This document shows, in pieces, positions 8,888 through 18,329 of a stretch of DNA of 64,000 nucleotides. Source of the DNA: an uncultured Roseburia sp. (GTDB lineage: Bacteria > Bacillota > Clostridia > Lachnospirales > Lachnospiraceae). Each line of letters opens with the position of its first letter. Positions within the stretch are counted from its first letter, which is position 1. The notes beneath the pieces are model-generated. The model saw only the letters and a list, made by a program, of their open reading frames with translations, had not been told where the DNA came from and did not search any database. The translations under genes and the position numbers were made by a program. Location of the stretch: NCBI GenBank assembly GCA_910584215.1, contig CAJTYI010000003.1:1-64000 (forward strand), given 5' to 3'.

Positions 8888-9217
8888 CTACACCTCCTTA
8901 AAAGTTAGACTGATATAATCATTTCCATAAGTTGACTGGATTCCCTCTAAGCCTAAAACCAGCGTTTTGATCAGCAATTGTGCATCCTGGCCGACGGATT
9001 CTTGAAACCGTACTGAGATCAGTCCTGTCTCTTCCTCTGTCGTGGCCGCAAACTGCTCGTCTGTGTATACATCTAAGGCATTGATGATGGTGATCACCAA
9101 TGCGGAGATACCTGCACAAACAATATCCTCGCCTTTTTGTGCATAGCCGGCATGACCCTGGCAGGTAAAACCGATATACTGCTGATGCTGGTTTTGGAAA
9201 ATCGTAACGCTTGTCAT
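8888..9217 (-). CDS. prp: Ribosomal-processing cysteine protease Prp
   Basis: Prp (YsxB) removes the N-terminal extension of L27 in Firmicutes. The 109 residues contain the catalytic histidine in CQGHAGYAQKGEDIVCAG and the nucleophilic cysteine in DIVCAGIS, about 11 residues apart as in the family. It lies between rplU and rpmA, 3 bases from rpmA, so enzyme and substrate are made together. L27 here has the matching cleavable extension. Confidence 0.93.
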   Translation of the reverse strand: MTSVTIFQNQHQQYIGFTCQGHAGYAQKGEDIVCAGISALVITIINALDVYTDEQFAATTEEETGLISVRFQESVGQDAQLLIKTLVLGLEGIQSTYGNDYISLTFKEV

Positions 9218-9224
9218 AATTTTA

Positions 9225-9530
9225 TTATGCGTTGATTTTCTCGATCTTAACCTGAGTAAACGCCTGTCTGTGACCGTTTTTCTTGTGGTAACCGGTTTTT
9301 CTCTTGTACTTGTATACGATTACCTTTTTCCCTCTGCCCTCTTTTACGACAGAAGCATCGACGGTCGCGCTCGCAACGTCAGATCCAACCTTGATTCCGT
9401 TGTCGGATACAGCCAGAACCTGGTCGAACGTTACTTTCTCTCCGGCCTCCACACCAAGTTTTTCAATGGTAATGATATCGCCCTCGGATACTTTGTACTG
9501 TTTACCACCTGTTGCAATAATTGCGTACAT
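9225..9530 (-). CDS. rplU: 50S ribosomal protein L21
   Basis: The 101-residue L21 binds 23S rRNA and L20 during 50S assembly. [18 protein letters not shown] at the start and the C-terminal [14 protein letters not shown] signature identify it. AGGAGGT lies just before the ATG. It opens the rplU-prp-rpmA operon and is preceded by a structured leader and a strong promoter. Confidence 0.97.
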   Translation of the reverse strand: MYAIIATGGKQYKVSEGDIITIEKLGVEAGEKVTFDQVLAVSDNGIKVGSDVASATVDASVVKEGRGKKVIVYKYKRKTGYHKKNGHRQAFTQVKIEKINA

Positions 9531-9671
9531 ATGGCACCTCCTATTTTATCATTACTCGCCAGTTGCGGTGCTTAAAAACATCCTGCGGGATAGCTGGCTG
9601 GCCAGCTTATCAACATGCAAAAAGCAAATGTTTTCAAGACTTTCCTACCTCACTGTGCGGCATACCGTGTA
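9531..9671 (-). promoter_or_regulatory. rplU leader, candidate L21 autoregulatory RNA
   Basis: About 130 bases lie between the promoter and rplU. On the minus strand the RNA can form a perfect AGCTGGccagCCAGCT hairpin (near 9590-9606) and an AACAT..ATGTT stem near 9613-9635. Firmicute rplU operons are known to carry an L21 leader RNA; position fits, but I have not matched the published consensus. Confidence 0.5.
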
Positions 9672-9700
9672 AGTATAGCATGTCACAAATCTTATGTCAA
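9672..9700 (-). promoter_or_regulatory. Promoter of rplU-prp-rpmA
   Basis: On the minus strand TTGACA (9695-9700) and TATACT (9672-9677) are exactly 17 bases apart. This near-consensus strength suits a ribosomal protein operon. Confidence 0.85.
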
Positions 9701-9724
9701 TCTTTTTTCCCAATTATTTCATAC

Positions 9725-11428
9725 TCACTCTGTCTTAAAGTAATCAATGCTTTTCACCAGTTGATCTGCTATGCCCCGCAGCTCCATCGCGCTCTCGGAA
9801 ATCTGCTCGAAGGCTCCGGCCACCTGCTCGGTTGCATGGTAGGTCTGTCTGGTACTCGAGGCATTTTCCTGCGCGATCTCGGAGAGGCCATCCACGGCAT
9901 CGACCACTTCATTGCGCGAGGTCTCAAGGAGGGAGGCACTCTTTTTGATCTGTTCGATGCTTTGAATCGAATGGTCAATTTTCTCGAGTACTTGTGTGAC
10001 GATAGCCTGTGTATTTTGCATACTTTCATTCTGACTGCTGATGACGGTCTGCATCGTAAGCATGATTTCCACTGCCTTCTCGGAATCTTCACGCAGGATA
10101 TCCGAGATCTCCTCGATCTCCAAACTGGACTGGTTGGACTGTTCTGCCAGCTTTTGAATCTGGCTTGCCACGACCGCAAAGCCTCTGCCGCACTCCCCTG
10201 CGCGCGCCGCCTCAATGTTCGCATTGAGGCTTAGCATATCGGTTTCCTCCGCAATCGACGTGATAATCGCCGTGGCTTTCTGTATCTTTTGCACGGATTC
10301 GTTGGTGCGGTTCGTCTGCTCCTGCACATGGTTGATGGAAGTTTCCACCTCCTCGTTGATGGCGCGCAGTTTTGCGATCGTCTGCACCGCCTTTTGGCTG
10401 GAAATCTGCATCTGCTCTGCGATCTGATTCAGCAGGTCCACTTCATGCGAGGTTTGAGAAATAGTTTCCCCGATGCAGGACATATACCCGGAAGTGTTGA
10501 GAGAGTTTTCTGCCTGCCGGTCGGAGGAGTCCGAAATGAAATTTACGGCATCTTTCACCTCCTGCATGGTGCGGTTGGTATCCTGCGCCGTAGTTCCAAG
10601 CATATAGGAAGCCTCCACCAGATGCTGTGCATTTTCGGCAATCTTTGCAATGGTAGTCTTGATCTGACTGCTGAGGTTTGCCGTGGCGCGGGAGAGCTCC
10701 CCGATCTCGTCGGGACGGTTTTGCTGCTTGTCCGGGATATAGGTGTCTAAGCTGCCGTCTGCAACTTTTTGTAATACATAAATACTGGATTTTAAGTCTC
10801 TGCTGATAGAAGACGCCATCCAAAAAGCAACGATCATGCAGACGGCCATGACAAATACGACTGCGAGCACGATCAGTCGTATCATATGGTTGATCGTAGC
10901 ATCACTGGCGGCTTTCGGGGTTCCCACAAAGATCATACCGATGGGACTGTCCGTTTTACTCGGCTGATAGACCGGTATATAGTAGCCGTAATGTAAGGTG
11001 CCGTCTATCGAGACCGAATGGCTGAAATATTCGCTGCCGCTCTTGAGCACTTTGTCAATAATGGCGGCTCCGGCCGGCGAACCGAGAATCCGGTTCCCAT
11101 CCCTGTCGGTCGCAGATGTCATCACGCGCTTGTCACCATAAAAAAAGGTTACTTCCATGCCCGAATTTTCTTTGATGCGGTCCACGAGCACCTCCGATTT
11201 GGAGACATTATAGCTTCCTTTCCAGATGTCGCCGTTGGCCGCCTGTGCATATTCACCGCTGTTTTGGTCGTAGGCCGCCAAGGTTGCTGCCGCCGTTCCT
11301 TTTAGGGCGCCCTGTACCTCGTCGATCATTCCGTTCTTTACATATGTAACCGTTAAACACAGTGTGATGATTCCCAGTAAGATCACAGGCAGTACCGAAA
11401 TCAACATAATTCTCTTCTTTAAGTTCAT
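9725..11428 (-). CDS. Methyl-accepting chemotaxis protein
   Basis: This 567-residue chemoreceptor has a membrane segment at about 7-28, an extracellular single-Cache-like sensor (about 30-175), a second membrane segment (about 180-205), a HAMP linker and a long cytoplasmic coiled coil. The kinase-control tip is clear: [19 protein letters not shown]. It should report to CheA/CheW, which are not in the window. I use the ATG at 11428, right after GAGAGGA; an ATG at 11440 is possible. It directly follows a BMP-type binding lipoprotein, suggesting the lipoprotein delivers ligand to the sensor domain. The two genes sit between rng and rplU. Confidence 0.93.
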   Translation of the reverse strand: MNLKKRIMLISVLPVILLGIITLCLTVTYVKNGMIDEVQGALKGTAAATLAAYDQNSGEYAQAANGDIWKGSYNVSKSEVLVDRIKENSGMEVTFFYGDKRVMTSATDRDGNRILGSPAGAAIIDKVLKSGSEYFSHSVSIDGTLHYGYYIPVYQPSKTDSPIGMIFVGTPKAASDATINHMIRLIVLAVVFVMAVCMIVAFWMASSISRDLKSSIYVLQKVADGSLDTYIPDKQQNRPDEIGELSRATANLSSQIKTTIAKIAENAQHLVEASYMLGTTAQDTNRTMQEVKDAVNFISDSSDRQAENSLNTSGYMSCIGETISQTSHEVDLLNQIAEQMQISSQKAVQTIAKLRAINEEVETSINHVQEQTNRTNESVQKIQKATAIITSIAEETDMLSLNANIEAARAGECGRGFAVVASQIQKLAEQSNQSSLEIEEISDILREDSEKAVEIMLTMQTVISSQNESMQNTQAIVTQVLEKIDHSIQSIEQIKKSASLLETSRNEVVDAVDGLSEIAQENASSTRQTYHATEQVAGAFEQISESAMELRGIADQLVKSIDYFKTE

Positions 11429-11537
11429 GTGTCCTCTCATTCCGCCGCGCAAGCGGCACTTTGACAGTGGGAAATTTGTAACGCGCATCGTCACAAATTA
11501 TGAGATTATAATGATGAATGTTCCATGTTTCTTTCGC

Positions 11538-12779
11538 CTATTCCACTACGGTGACAGTTTTAAAGTACCAGTTGATGTTACCGGTGATCGTGGCGTCATC
11601 GAGTGTTTTTCCTTCTGCGCCTACGGTCTCCCCGGTATTGGTCTCGATGACCCCGTTGAAGACATTAAAAGCACCGGAAAGTATGCGCCCTGTCTCCTCC
11701 TCGACCTTTTTGGCTGTCTCTTCGCTGCACAGAGATGAGAGTGCGGTGAGTCCGACCATATTTTCCGTCATTCCGCCATAGTAATTGCTGCCATCATAAG
11801 TTCCCTCCATAATACGCTCCACAGCCTGTGTATAGTAGGTGCTCCAATTCCAGATTACGCTGGTAAGACATGCGTTCGGCGCCGCCTTGCTCATGTCGGA
11901 GTTATAGCCGATACCGTAGGCGCCTCGCTGCTGCGCCGCCTCCATGGGATTTGGCGTATCGCAGTGCTGGGCGATGATGTCGCATCCTAGGTCGAGCAGC
12001 GCCTCGGCGGCTGCCCGTTCGCCCTCCGGGTCAAACCAGCTATTGGTGACTTTTACATACACCCTTGCGTCGGGATTGACCGCGTAGATGCCAAGGGCAA
12101 ATGCGTCGATGCCGCCTGTCACCTCAGCGTTGGAGGAATCCATGGCTGCGACATAACCGATTTTGTCGGCGGAAGTATTGAGTCCCGCCACAATGCCGCT
12201 GATATAGCGGGCCTGATAGATGCGGCCAAAATAATTGGTAAAATTGCGGCCGTTGCTCTTATAACCGGTGGCATGTGCAAAATAGATATCGGGATATTCC
12301 TCCGCAAGCTCTGCCGTCTTGTCCATATATCCCCAGCTTGTGGAAAAGATCACATTGCATCCTTCCTCAATGCATGACATTAACGCTTCCTCGATTGCCT
12401 GGTCGTTGGTATCGGTCACATTGATCTGTCGGATGATCTGATCGTCAGACAGCCCTAGATTTTGCTGCATCCCCTGAATTCCGAGATCGTGCATGTAGGT
12501 GTAACCGTTACCCTCTGTCGGGTCCGTGAGATGAAGCACGCCGATTTTTAAATCTTCTTTGGGGATTCCCTTTGGGACGGGCGTTTCCTTGACCGGCGCG
12601 CCGCCCTGCGCTTCCATCTCCGCTGTGGTATCATCCGTATCGGAAACCGCGTTGGCCGCCTGCTCTGCGGCGGATTCATAACCTTTGTTTGTGGCATAGT
12701 CGTCAATTACTGCGGTGGAACCGCAGCCAGTCACTATGCACACAACGATCAAAAGCATCAGTGAAAACTTCTTTTTCAT
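11538..12779 (-). CDS. BMP-family substrate-binding lipoprotein
   Basis: The 413-residue protein has a lipoprotein signal peptide with lipobox VTGC (C19), a short acidic linker, then a periplasmic-binding fold of the BMP/PnrA type, a family known for nucleosides. Signatures include LKIGVLHLTDP at the start of the fold, STSWGYMD, FAHATGYKSNGRNFTNYFGR and QHCDTPNPM. AAAGGAGAT precedes the ATG. No ABC permease or ATPase gene is near; the next gene is a chemoreceptor 43 bases beyond the in-frame limit. A role in sensing rather than uptake is therefore likely. The ligand is unknown. Confidence 0.9.
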   Translation of the reverse strand: MKKKFSLMLLIVVCIVTGCGSTAVIDDYATNKGYESAAEQAANAVSDTDDTTAEMEAQGGAPVKETPVPKGIPKEDLKIGVLHLTDPTEGNGYTYMHDLGIQGMQQNLGLSDDQIIRQINVTDTNDQAIEEALMSCIEEGCNVIFSTSWGYMDKTAELAEEYPDIYFAHATGYKSNGRNFTNYFGRIYQARYISGIVAGLNTSADKIGYVAAMDSSNAEVTGGIDAFALGIYAVNPDARVYVKVTNSWFDPEGERAAAEALLDLGCDIIAQHCDTPNPMEAAQQRGAYGIGYNSDMSKAAPNACLTSVIWNWSTYYTQAVERIMEGTYDGSNYYGGMTENMVGLTALSSLCSEETAKKVEEETGRILSGAFNVFNGVIETNTGETVGAEGKTLDDATITGNINWYFKTVTVVE

Positions 12780-12848
12780 AAACGGTTCATCTCCTTTGCT
12801 GAGTTCAGGTTATCTTTCCTTTAACAGAAAGGCGTTATTTTGAAAAGG

Positions 12849-14150
12849 TCAAGTACAGGCATCGTCATGTCCGCCGGCAACGGGCGCAAAAGATTGACAG
12901 GGCAAAAAGCTTTCGCGCAGCGGCTTACGGCGTTTTTTCCTGGTCAGTTCTACCAGGCCAAGCTTGGTGATATCGATAAGCTGAACGGGAACGGGGTCAG
13001 ATTTTAAACAGGCGCGCAAATACGTCATTAACTCCTGTTCTGCCTCTTTGGAAGTCAGATTGATAAAGTCGATCAGTATGATGCCGGAGAGATTGCGCAG
13101 ACGAAGCTGTCTGGCAATCTCAGCCGCGGCGTCTTTGTTGACCCGCAAAAAATTTTCCTGTGTGTCCTTTTTGGCCACATTTTTTCCGGTATTGACATCT
13201 ATAACGGTCAGCGCCTCAGTGGGCTGGATGATTAAGTAAGCGCCCGACTTCAACCATACTTTCTGGCTCAGCGCGGCGCGCAGATTTTCTTTGATGCTGT
13301 AAAGGGCATGTAAAGAATAGGCGTCGTCGTTATAGTGCCGCAGCAAAATGCCGGAGTCCGTGCTTATTTCATAGCGCAAAGAGGGAACACTCCCGCCTGA
13401 TGTAAGGCATTCCGTCCCGATACCGTAAAACCCGCAGATCTTTTCAAAGATTTCTCTGTCGTCCGTTACGACTTGTTCTAACGTGCTTTGCGGCAAATCC
13501 TCCAGATCTTTTAGATAAGGACAAAGTGCTTTCTTTAAGACGCTGTAGGCTGTCATATGCTGTGCATTTGAGACCAGAGACCGGTATGCCTGCAATAATG
13601 CTTTAAGTTCCGTTAAAACATCTTCATCTTGTGCAGTCGAAGCGTTTGTGCGGATAATGACGCCGCAGTCTTTGAGGGCGGACTGGTGCTCTTCTAGCAG
13701 CTCTCTGTAATGGGACCGCAATTCTTTAGACAATTTGGAGGAAACGGAACATTTATGGTTGCCGCTTGTGACGACCGCATATCTGCCGTCAAAACTTAGA
13801 TTCGTCGTCACCGAGGGTTCTTTGGTTTTTAGCGCTTCCCTGGAAACTTGGACAATCAACTCATCCCCGGCGCACAATTTCTTTTTTTGCGACTGCTTCT
13901 TCGTAAAAATAGGATGTTTGAGGTCTTCCAAAGGCAGATAACAGGTCTGTGACGGACTGATCTTGACAAATGCCGCATTGAGATTGGAGACGATGTTTTC
14001 TACCCGGCCGATGTAAATATTTCCCAAAAGCGGCGCACTGTCCACCGGTATGGGAAATACCTCGATCATTTTCTTATTTTCATCGAACAGCGCAGAAATA
14101 TAATACTGCTTCCCGCTCCATTCTTGTTTGGTGATAATATAACGGTACAT
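12849..14150 (-). CDS. rng: Ribonuclease G/E family protein
   Basis: This 433-residue RNase E/G-type endoribonuclease probably trims rRNA and degrades mRNA. An S1 domain is at about 35-120. The two metal-binding aspartates are in VIDVNTGKN (D318) and LIDFINL (D361). The usual C-terminal zinc-link and long small domain are not evident; after TRKKRRKPL only about 25 residues remain, which is common for the short clostridial form. It follows the radical SAM/DUF2344 pair with 20 bases between, the usual clostridial order ahead of rplU. Confidence 0.9.
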   Translation of the reverse strand: MYRYIITKQEWSGKQYYISALFDENKKMIEVFPIPVDSAPLLGNIYIGRVENIVSNLNAAFVKISPSQTCYLPLEDLKHPIFTKKQSQKKKLCAGDELIVQVSREALKTKEPSVTTNLSFDGRYAVVTSGNHKCSVSSKLSKELRSHYRELLEEHQSALKDCGVIIRTNASTAQDEDVLTELKALLQAYRSLVSNAQHMTAYSVLKKALCPYLKDLEDLPQSTLEQVVTDDREIFEKICGFYGIGTECLTSGGSVPSLRYEISTDSGILLRHYNDDAYSLHALYSIKENLRAALSQKVWLKSGAYLIIQPTEALTVIDVNTGKNVAKKDTQENFLRVNKDAAAEIARQLRLRNLSGIILIDFINLTSKEAEQELMTYLRACLKSDPVPVQLIDITKLGLVELTRKKRRKPLRESFLPCQSFAPVAGGHDDACT

Positions 14151-14169
14151 TACGGCTGTTTAATTCCTT

Positions 14170-14886
14170 TCACATGATTACCTCGCCCATTTCGTCTAAG
14201 GTGAGAAAGCCCTGTTTCGTTTTCGTATACACTTCACACCGGTGCACTTGGATGGCGTTGGCGTCATAGGTAAGCCCCATCGACTGATACAATGCGTCCA
14301 ACACAAGCTCCGGCTTTAAGTTATCGACACTGCCCGTGGAGAGCTTCATGCAAAAGACGGGTTTCCCGCTTTGCTCTTGTATGTGCCAATTATATACGAG
14401 CTGTTTTAGGTCAATCATCTTTTCGGATTTTTTGGTCTGCTTCGTGATCATCACCGTTTGAGGCTGTAGAAAGAACTGCTGTAAGGCTTCCTGAAACGCT
14501 TCGCAGGAAGCGGGAACTTCATAACCGTCTTTACAGGAAAGCTCGTAGTCGGCCGCTGCAACGATAGACATGGCCGTCTTGGCGTGATCAGGGAGCTTTT
14601 TGTAGGAAATAACTTCTACCCCTTCCACCATCACCTGATTTAAGGCGTCGACGGACGCTTGCGAGGAGCGCGATGTCTCTACCTCAATATCAAGATATTC
14701 ACCGTCGCTCGTAATGCCGACCCCCAAAGGAGCGGCAAAGGACATGATCTGATGGGGCGAAAAGCCTTCGCTGTAGCGGATATCAATCTCGGCCCGGCGC
14801 ATAGCCTTCTGAAAATACCGCATCATATCAAGATGCCCGATAAACTTCATCACTCCATATTTGCGAAATTTAATTCTGACTTTCGT
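14170..14886 (-). CDS. TIGR03936/DUF2344 protein, radical SAM partner
   Basis: This is the roughly 240-residue DUF2344 protein that in Clostridia always pairs with the TIGR03960 radical SAM protein; its function is not known to me. The N-terminal KVRIKFRKYGVMKFIGHLD block is the family hallmark, and homologues start with Met just before KVR. Here that codon is ACG (14886-14884), seven bases after an ideal GGAGGT. No ATG exists upstream in frame; the alternatives are GTG at 14895, only about 2 bases from the ribosome site, and GTG at 14928 without one. I therefore propose an ACG start. It overlaps the end of the radical SAM gene by 17 bases, so translation is likely coupled. Confidence 0.8.
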   Translation of the reverse strand, partial: TKVRIKFRKYGVMKFIGHLDMMRYFQKAMRRAEIDIRYSEGFSPHQIMSFAAPLGVGITSDGEYLDIEVETSRSSQASVDALNQVMVEGVEVISYKKLPDHAKTAMSIVAAADYELSCKDGYEVPASCEAFQEALQQFFLQPQTVMITKQTKKSEKMIDLKQLVYNWHIQEQSGKPVFCMKLSTGSVDNLKPELVLDALYQSMGLTYDANAIQVHRCEVYTKTKQGFLTLDEMGEVIM

Positions 14887-16738
14887 AACAGACACCTCCT
14901 CCAAAGCGCTTGACACCACAGCCCGCACAGCGCGCTCGGCAATTTGGGGTCACGGATTCTCTCATCGCTTGTTCCCATTCTCGTTTTAAAAATTCTTTGC
15001 TGACTCCGGTATCGATAAAATCCCATGGCAGTATTTCATCCAAAGACCGCTCGCGCATCGTATAAAAATCGGGGTCAATGCCGCACTCCGCAAATGCGCT
15101 CTGCCATTTGCCGTAGTCAAAAAATTCTGACCAGGCATCAAAGATGGCGCCCATTTCGTATACTTTTAAGATGGCTTGTCCCACCCTGCGGTCGCCCCTT
15201 GCCAGAATGCCTTCTAACACGGTCACATCCGCTTCATGCCAATTGTACTTGATACTCTTGCGGTTTAACTGTCCTTTTACTGCGTCACTGACAACTTTTG
15301 CCCGGCTGATATATTCCTGCGGCGGATACATCCTTGCCCATTGCAGCGGTGTAAACGGTTTGGGCACAAAAAATGAAGTGGAGATCGTAATCTGACATTT
15401 GCCGTTGCGCTGATCTTTGGGCACCGTGTCATAGTAGAGCATGGCGATCTCATTGGCGAGCGCCGGGATGGCCTGCATATCCTCTCTGGTCTCGGTGGGC
15501 AGCCCTAACATAAAGTAAAGCTTAACTTTATTCCAGCCGCCCGCAAACGCTAACGCGGCGCCATGCAGGATCGTTTCTTCTGTCAGCCCTTTGTTGATGA
15601 CATTTCGCATCCGCTGCGAACCGGCCTCCGGCGCAAACGTGATGCTGCTCTTTTTCACGTCCTGTACTTTGCGCATGACATCGAGGGAAAATGCGTCAAT
15701 ACGCAAAGAGGGAAGCGAGATATTGACGCCCTTGCCGCCGACTTCATCCACCAGATAAGTCACAAGTTCCTCCAGCTGGGAATAGTCGGAGGAGCTTAGA
15801 GAGCTAAGTGAAATCTCTTCGTGTCCGGTCGACTTGAGCATCTGCACCGCAAGTTCCTTTAACCGGCCAACCTCTTTCTCTCTGGTGGGACGATAGACCA
15901 TACCAGCCTGACAGAAACGGCAGCCGCGGATACACCCGCGCTGAATTTCGAGAACAACCCGGTCCTGTGTCGCCTTGATAAACGGCACCACTGGTTTTTC
16001 GGGATAGGGAGCTTTTGCCAAGTCCATTACCAACTGTTTTTGCACGGTGGGACTGACCTCTTCATTGAGCGGCATAAATGACGCAATCGTGCCGTCCTCC
16101 TGATATGTGACTTCATAGAGCGACGGGACGTAGATACCGGGTAGTTTTGCAGCCTCCAGCAAAAAAGCTTCCCGGCTGCTGCCAGCTTCCCGCATAGATT
16201 GATAAAGATTTAACAGGTCATCATAGACAACTTCGCCCTCTCCCATGTAAAACAGATCAAAAAAATCGGCAATCGGCTCTGGATTATAAGTACAAGGCCC
16301 GCCGCCAATCACAATCGGATGCTCGTTCGTTCGTTCTTTTGCGAGAAGCGGAATTTGGCTTAAATCGAGAACTTGTAAAACATTGGTGTAGCACATTTCA
16401 TATTGCAGCGTTATGCCAAGAAAATCCGCATTTTTAACCGGCTCCTGTGACTCTAAGGAAAACAGCGGTATCTTTTGTTCTTTTAAGATCGCATGCAGAT
16501 CCGGCCACGGAGAATAGACGCGCTCGCACCACACATCATCCCGCCTGTTAAACATATCGTACAAAATCTGGATGCCAAGATGGGACATGCCAATTTCGTA
16601 CACGTCGGGAAAACACATGACAAAGCGGATTTTGATCTGTTCTTTATCTTTGACGACACTGTTCCATTCATTTCCGATATAGCGCGCCGGATTTGTTATT
16701 TTCATCAGTATTTCATCTGACAAAGCCAATTTTGTCAT
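14870..16738 (-). CDS. B12-binding-type radical SAM protein (TIGR03960)
   Basis: The 622-residue protein combines an N-terminal region resembling B12-binding radical SAM enzymes (1-200), a radical SAM barrel with CxxxCxxC in QRGCIRGCRFCQAG (about 275-290) and a C-terminal cysteine-rich tail (CRARCAGCGVKRFGGGVC). TIGR03960 proteins neighbour DUF2344, RNase G and L21 genes, which hints at RNA or ribosome modification; this is inference. The start at 16738 follows GGAAGGG by about 10 bases; the frame is open 8 codons further. The tail cysteines might bind a second cluster. Confidence 0.9.
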   Translation of the reverse strand: MTKLALSDEILMKITNPARYIGNEWNSVVKDKEQIKIRFVMCFPDVYEIGMSHLGIQILYDMFNRRDDVWCERVYSPWPDLHAILKEQKIPLFSLESQEPVKNADFLGITLQYEMCYTNVLQVLDLSQIPLLAKERTNEHPIVIGGGPCTYNPEPIADFFDLFYMGEGEVVYDDLLNLYQSMREAGSSREAFLLEAAKLPGIYVPSLYEVTYQEDGTIASFMPLNEEVSPTVQKQLVMDLAKAPYPEKPVVPFIKATQDRVVLEIQRGCIRGCRFCQAGMVYRPTREKEVGRLKELAVQMLKSTGHEEISLSSLSSSDYSQLEELVTYLVDEVGGKGVNISLPSLRIDAFSLDVMRKVQDVKKSSITFAPEAGSQRMRNVINKGLTEETILHGAALAFAGGWNKVKLYFMLGLPTETREDMQAIPALANEIAMLYYDTVPKDQRNGKCQITISTSFFVPKPFTPLQWARMYPPQEYISRAKVVSDAVKGQLNRKSIKYNWHEADVTVLEGILARGDRRVGQAILKVYEMGAIFDAWSEFFDYGKWQSAFAECGIDPDFYTMRERSLDEILPWDFIDTGVSKEFLKREWEQAMRESVTPNCRARCAGCGVKRFGGGVCYESQN

Positions 16739-16774
16739 AGAGAAAGTACCCTTCCTTTCCATAGTCCAGAGGTA

Positions 16775-17098
16775 TTATTTTAGATGCGCGAGATAATCCG
16801 CAAAACGTTCCATCCATTTGCCTGCTGTAGTAAATTGCTGTTCCTCCACTGCCGAGATAATGTCGTCGGTGCCATAGCCTGCGATTTTGGTATCGGTATA
16901 ACGACAATAGAGGAAGCCGATCAATAAGAACATCACTGCCAGCAGACGCATTTTTTCAAAAGAAAACGAGGATTCCTCCGCCGGTGCACTCTCCTCCCAT
17001 GTTCCGAACGGTTCATGGGCGTAACATGCCCGCTTCGCCTCATCAATGTATTGTTTGCGATAGTTTGTGTATTCTTCCAGTGTAATATCCTGCCTCAT
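16775..17098 (-). CDS. Small single-pass membrane protein, unknown function
   Basis: I do not recognise this 107-residue protein. It is hydrophilic and charged at the N-terminus (DITLEEYTNYRKQYIDEAKR), has one hydrophobic segment near 52-68 (RLLAVMFLLIGFLYC), and ends in an amphipathic tail. GGAGGA lies 5 bases before the ATG at 17098, so it is very probably translated. It is 36 bases upstream of the radical SAM gene and may share its transcript. Confidence 0.7.
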   Translation of the reverse strand: MRQDITLEEYTNYRKQYIDEAKRACYAHEPFGTWEESAPAEESSFSFEKMRLLAVMFLLIGFLYCRYTDTKIAGYGTDDIISAVEEQQFTTAGKWMERFADYLAHLK

Positions 17099-17187
17099 AT
17101 GAGTCCTCCATGATTGTCTTTGCAATTACTATATGAGACAGACGATTGACATATTATAGAAAGTTTACTGACAAGTACATTTCATGG

Positions 17188-18309
17188 TCAGCGTTTTCTT
17201 TTTCTGCCGATGCAATCAATCGCCCAAAAGAGTGTATTGTCCAATAGTATCGCTCCCAGCAGAGAAAACAGAAAGGTCAGCGCAAACATAGCGAAGCAGC
17301 CGCCCCAGATGCCGCCGCCCAAAACATTGACCCGCAGGATCTGTTTCACCAGGACATGCAGCACGCCCCAGTGAATCAAAAGGACGGAATAGCTGTAACG
17401 GCTCACCAGCCTGACAAACAGCCAGCCTGGAGCGCGAAATGTCCCGTCTGCCGGCAGAGAACGGGGATTTCTTTGTGCAAGGTCTTTTACCAATACAAAC
17501 AGTCCGGCCGCATAAAACATCATCGTCGGCGCATTGCCGTAGATATAGTTTTCGTAGTTGGAGGTGCCAAAGATTAAACATGCGGTGAACAGGTAAGAAA
17601 GAACACCCGCTGCGAGAAAAAAAGCGTTCTGCCGTCTTGTGTTTTCTTTGGACAGATAGTATCCGAGCACATACACGCCCGCGTATGTCCCGACAACCCT
17701 GTCCATCAATGGCAGCGCAATTCCCAGAAGCGGCAGATAACAGCTGACTGCGTTTGTAACAAAAATAGCGATTATCAGCCCGCGGCAGACGGCGTCTGGG
17801 ATGTGCCCAAGAAACCAACGCAAAAGCGGCGTTATGAGATACAGAAATAAGATCACATAAATCAACCAGAAATGGGGGGCTTCCACGGGAGCGCCGGAAA
17901 GCATGCGCACAAACAGACCTGGCAGCTTGGCTGGGGAGAGCGTGGCAATCACGCCATTCTTCGCGCAGACATAGAGAATGTAATATACAACAAGCGGCAC
18001 TGCCACTTTGAGCAGACGTTTCCGGTAAAAGGCGCCCGCACTCTCGTGTTGTACCGGAAGGAGCAAGGCTCCGCTTATCATCACAAAAAGCAAGTTGCAG
18101 GAAACAAAGGTAAATACAAACAATGTCAATACCTGATAACTTGCCGATGTGCGCTCCGTCAGCGACGCGGCGTAGGAGACAGTATGAATGGCCACGACAA
18201 ACAGCGTGGCAATCACACGCAAAATATCCAGGAAAGGCCGATAACTGCTTCCCGGCTCTTTCCCGAACAGTTTATAGTTGAGTTGTTGTTTCCATTTGAC
18301 ATGTTTCAT
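17188..18309 (-). CDS. Membrane acyltransferase, OafA/WecH type
   Basis: This 373-residue integral membrane protein has about ten hydrophobic segments and belongs to the acyltransferase-3 family, which acetylates or acylates sugars of the cell surface. The early arginine-histidine motif is visible: FLDILRVIATLFVVAIHTV (about 25-43). No attached SGNH domain is present. It begins 21 bases after hisIE, so it may be the last cistron of the his operon, though no functional link is known. The start at 18309 has no strong ribosome site, which leaves the exact N-terminus uncertain. Confidence 0.85.
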   Translation of the reverse strand: MKHVKWKQQLNYKLFGKEPGSSYRPFLDILRVIATLFVVAIHTVSYAASLTERTSASYQVLTLFVFTFVSCNLLFVMISGALLLPVQHESAGAFYRKRLLKVAVPLVVYYILYVCAKNGVIATLSPAKLPGLFVRMLSGAPVEAPHFWLIYVILFLYLITPLLRWFLGHIPDAVCRGLIIAIFVTNAVSCYLPLLGIALPLMDRVVGTYAGVYVLGYYLSKENTRRQNAFFLAAGVLSYLFTACLIFGTSNYENYIYGNAPTMMFYAAGLFVLVKDLAQRNPRSLPADGTFRAPGWLFVRLVSRYSYSVLLIHWGVLHVLVKQILRVNVLGGGIWGGCFAMFALTFLFSLLGAILLDNTLFWAIDCIGRKRKR

Positions 18310-18329
18310 AGATGATACATAGGTGCAGC

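Noticed and set aside
9521..10234. 237-codon plus-strand frame
   Set aside because: It is antisense to the rplU leader and the chemoreceptor, with no ribosome site and no family resemblance.
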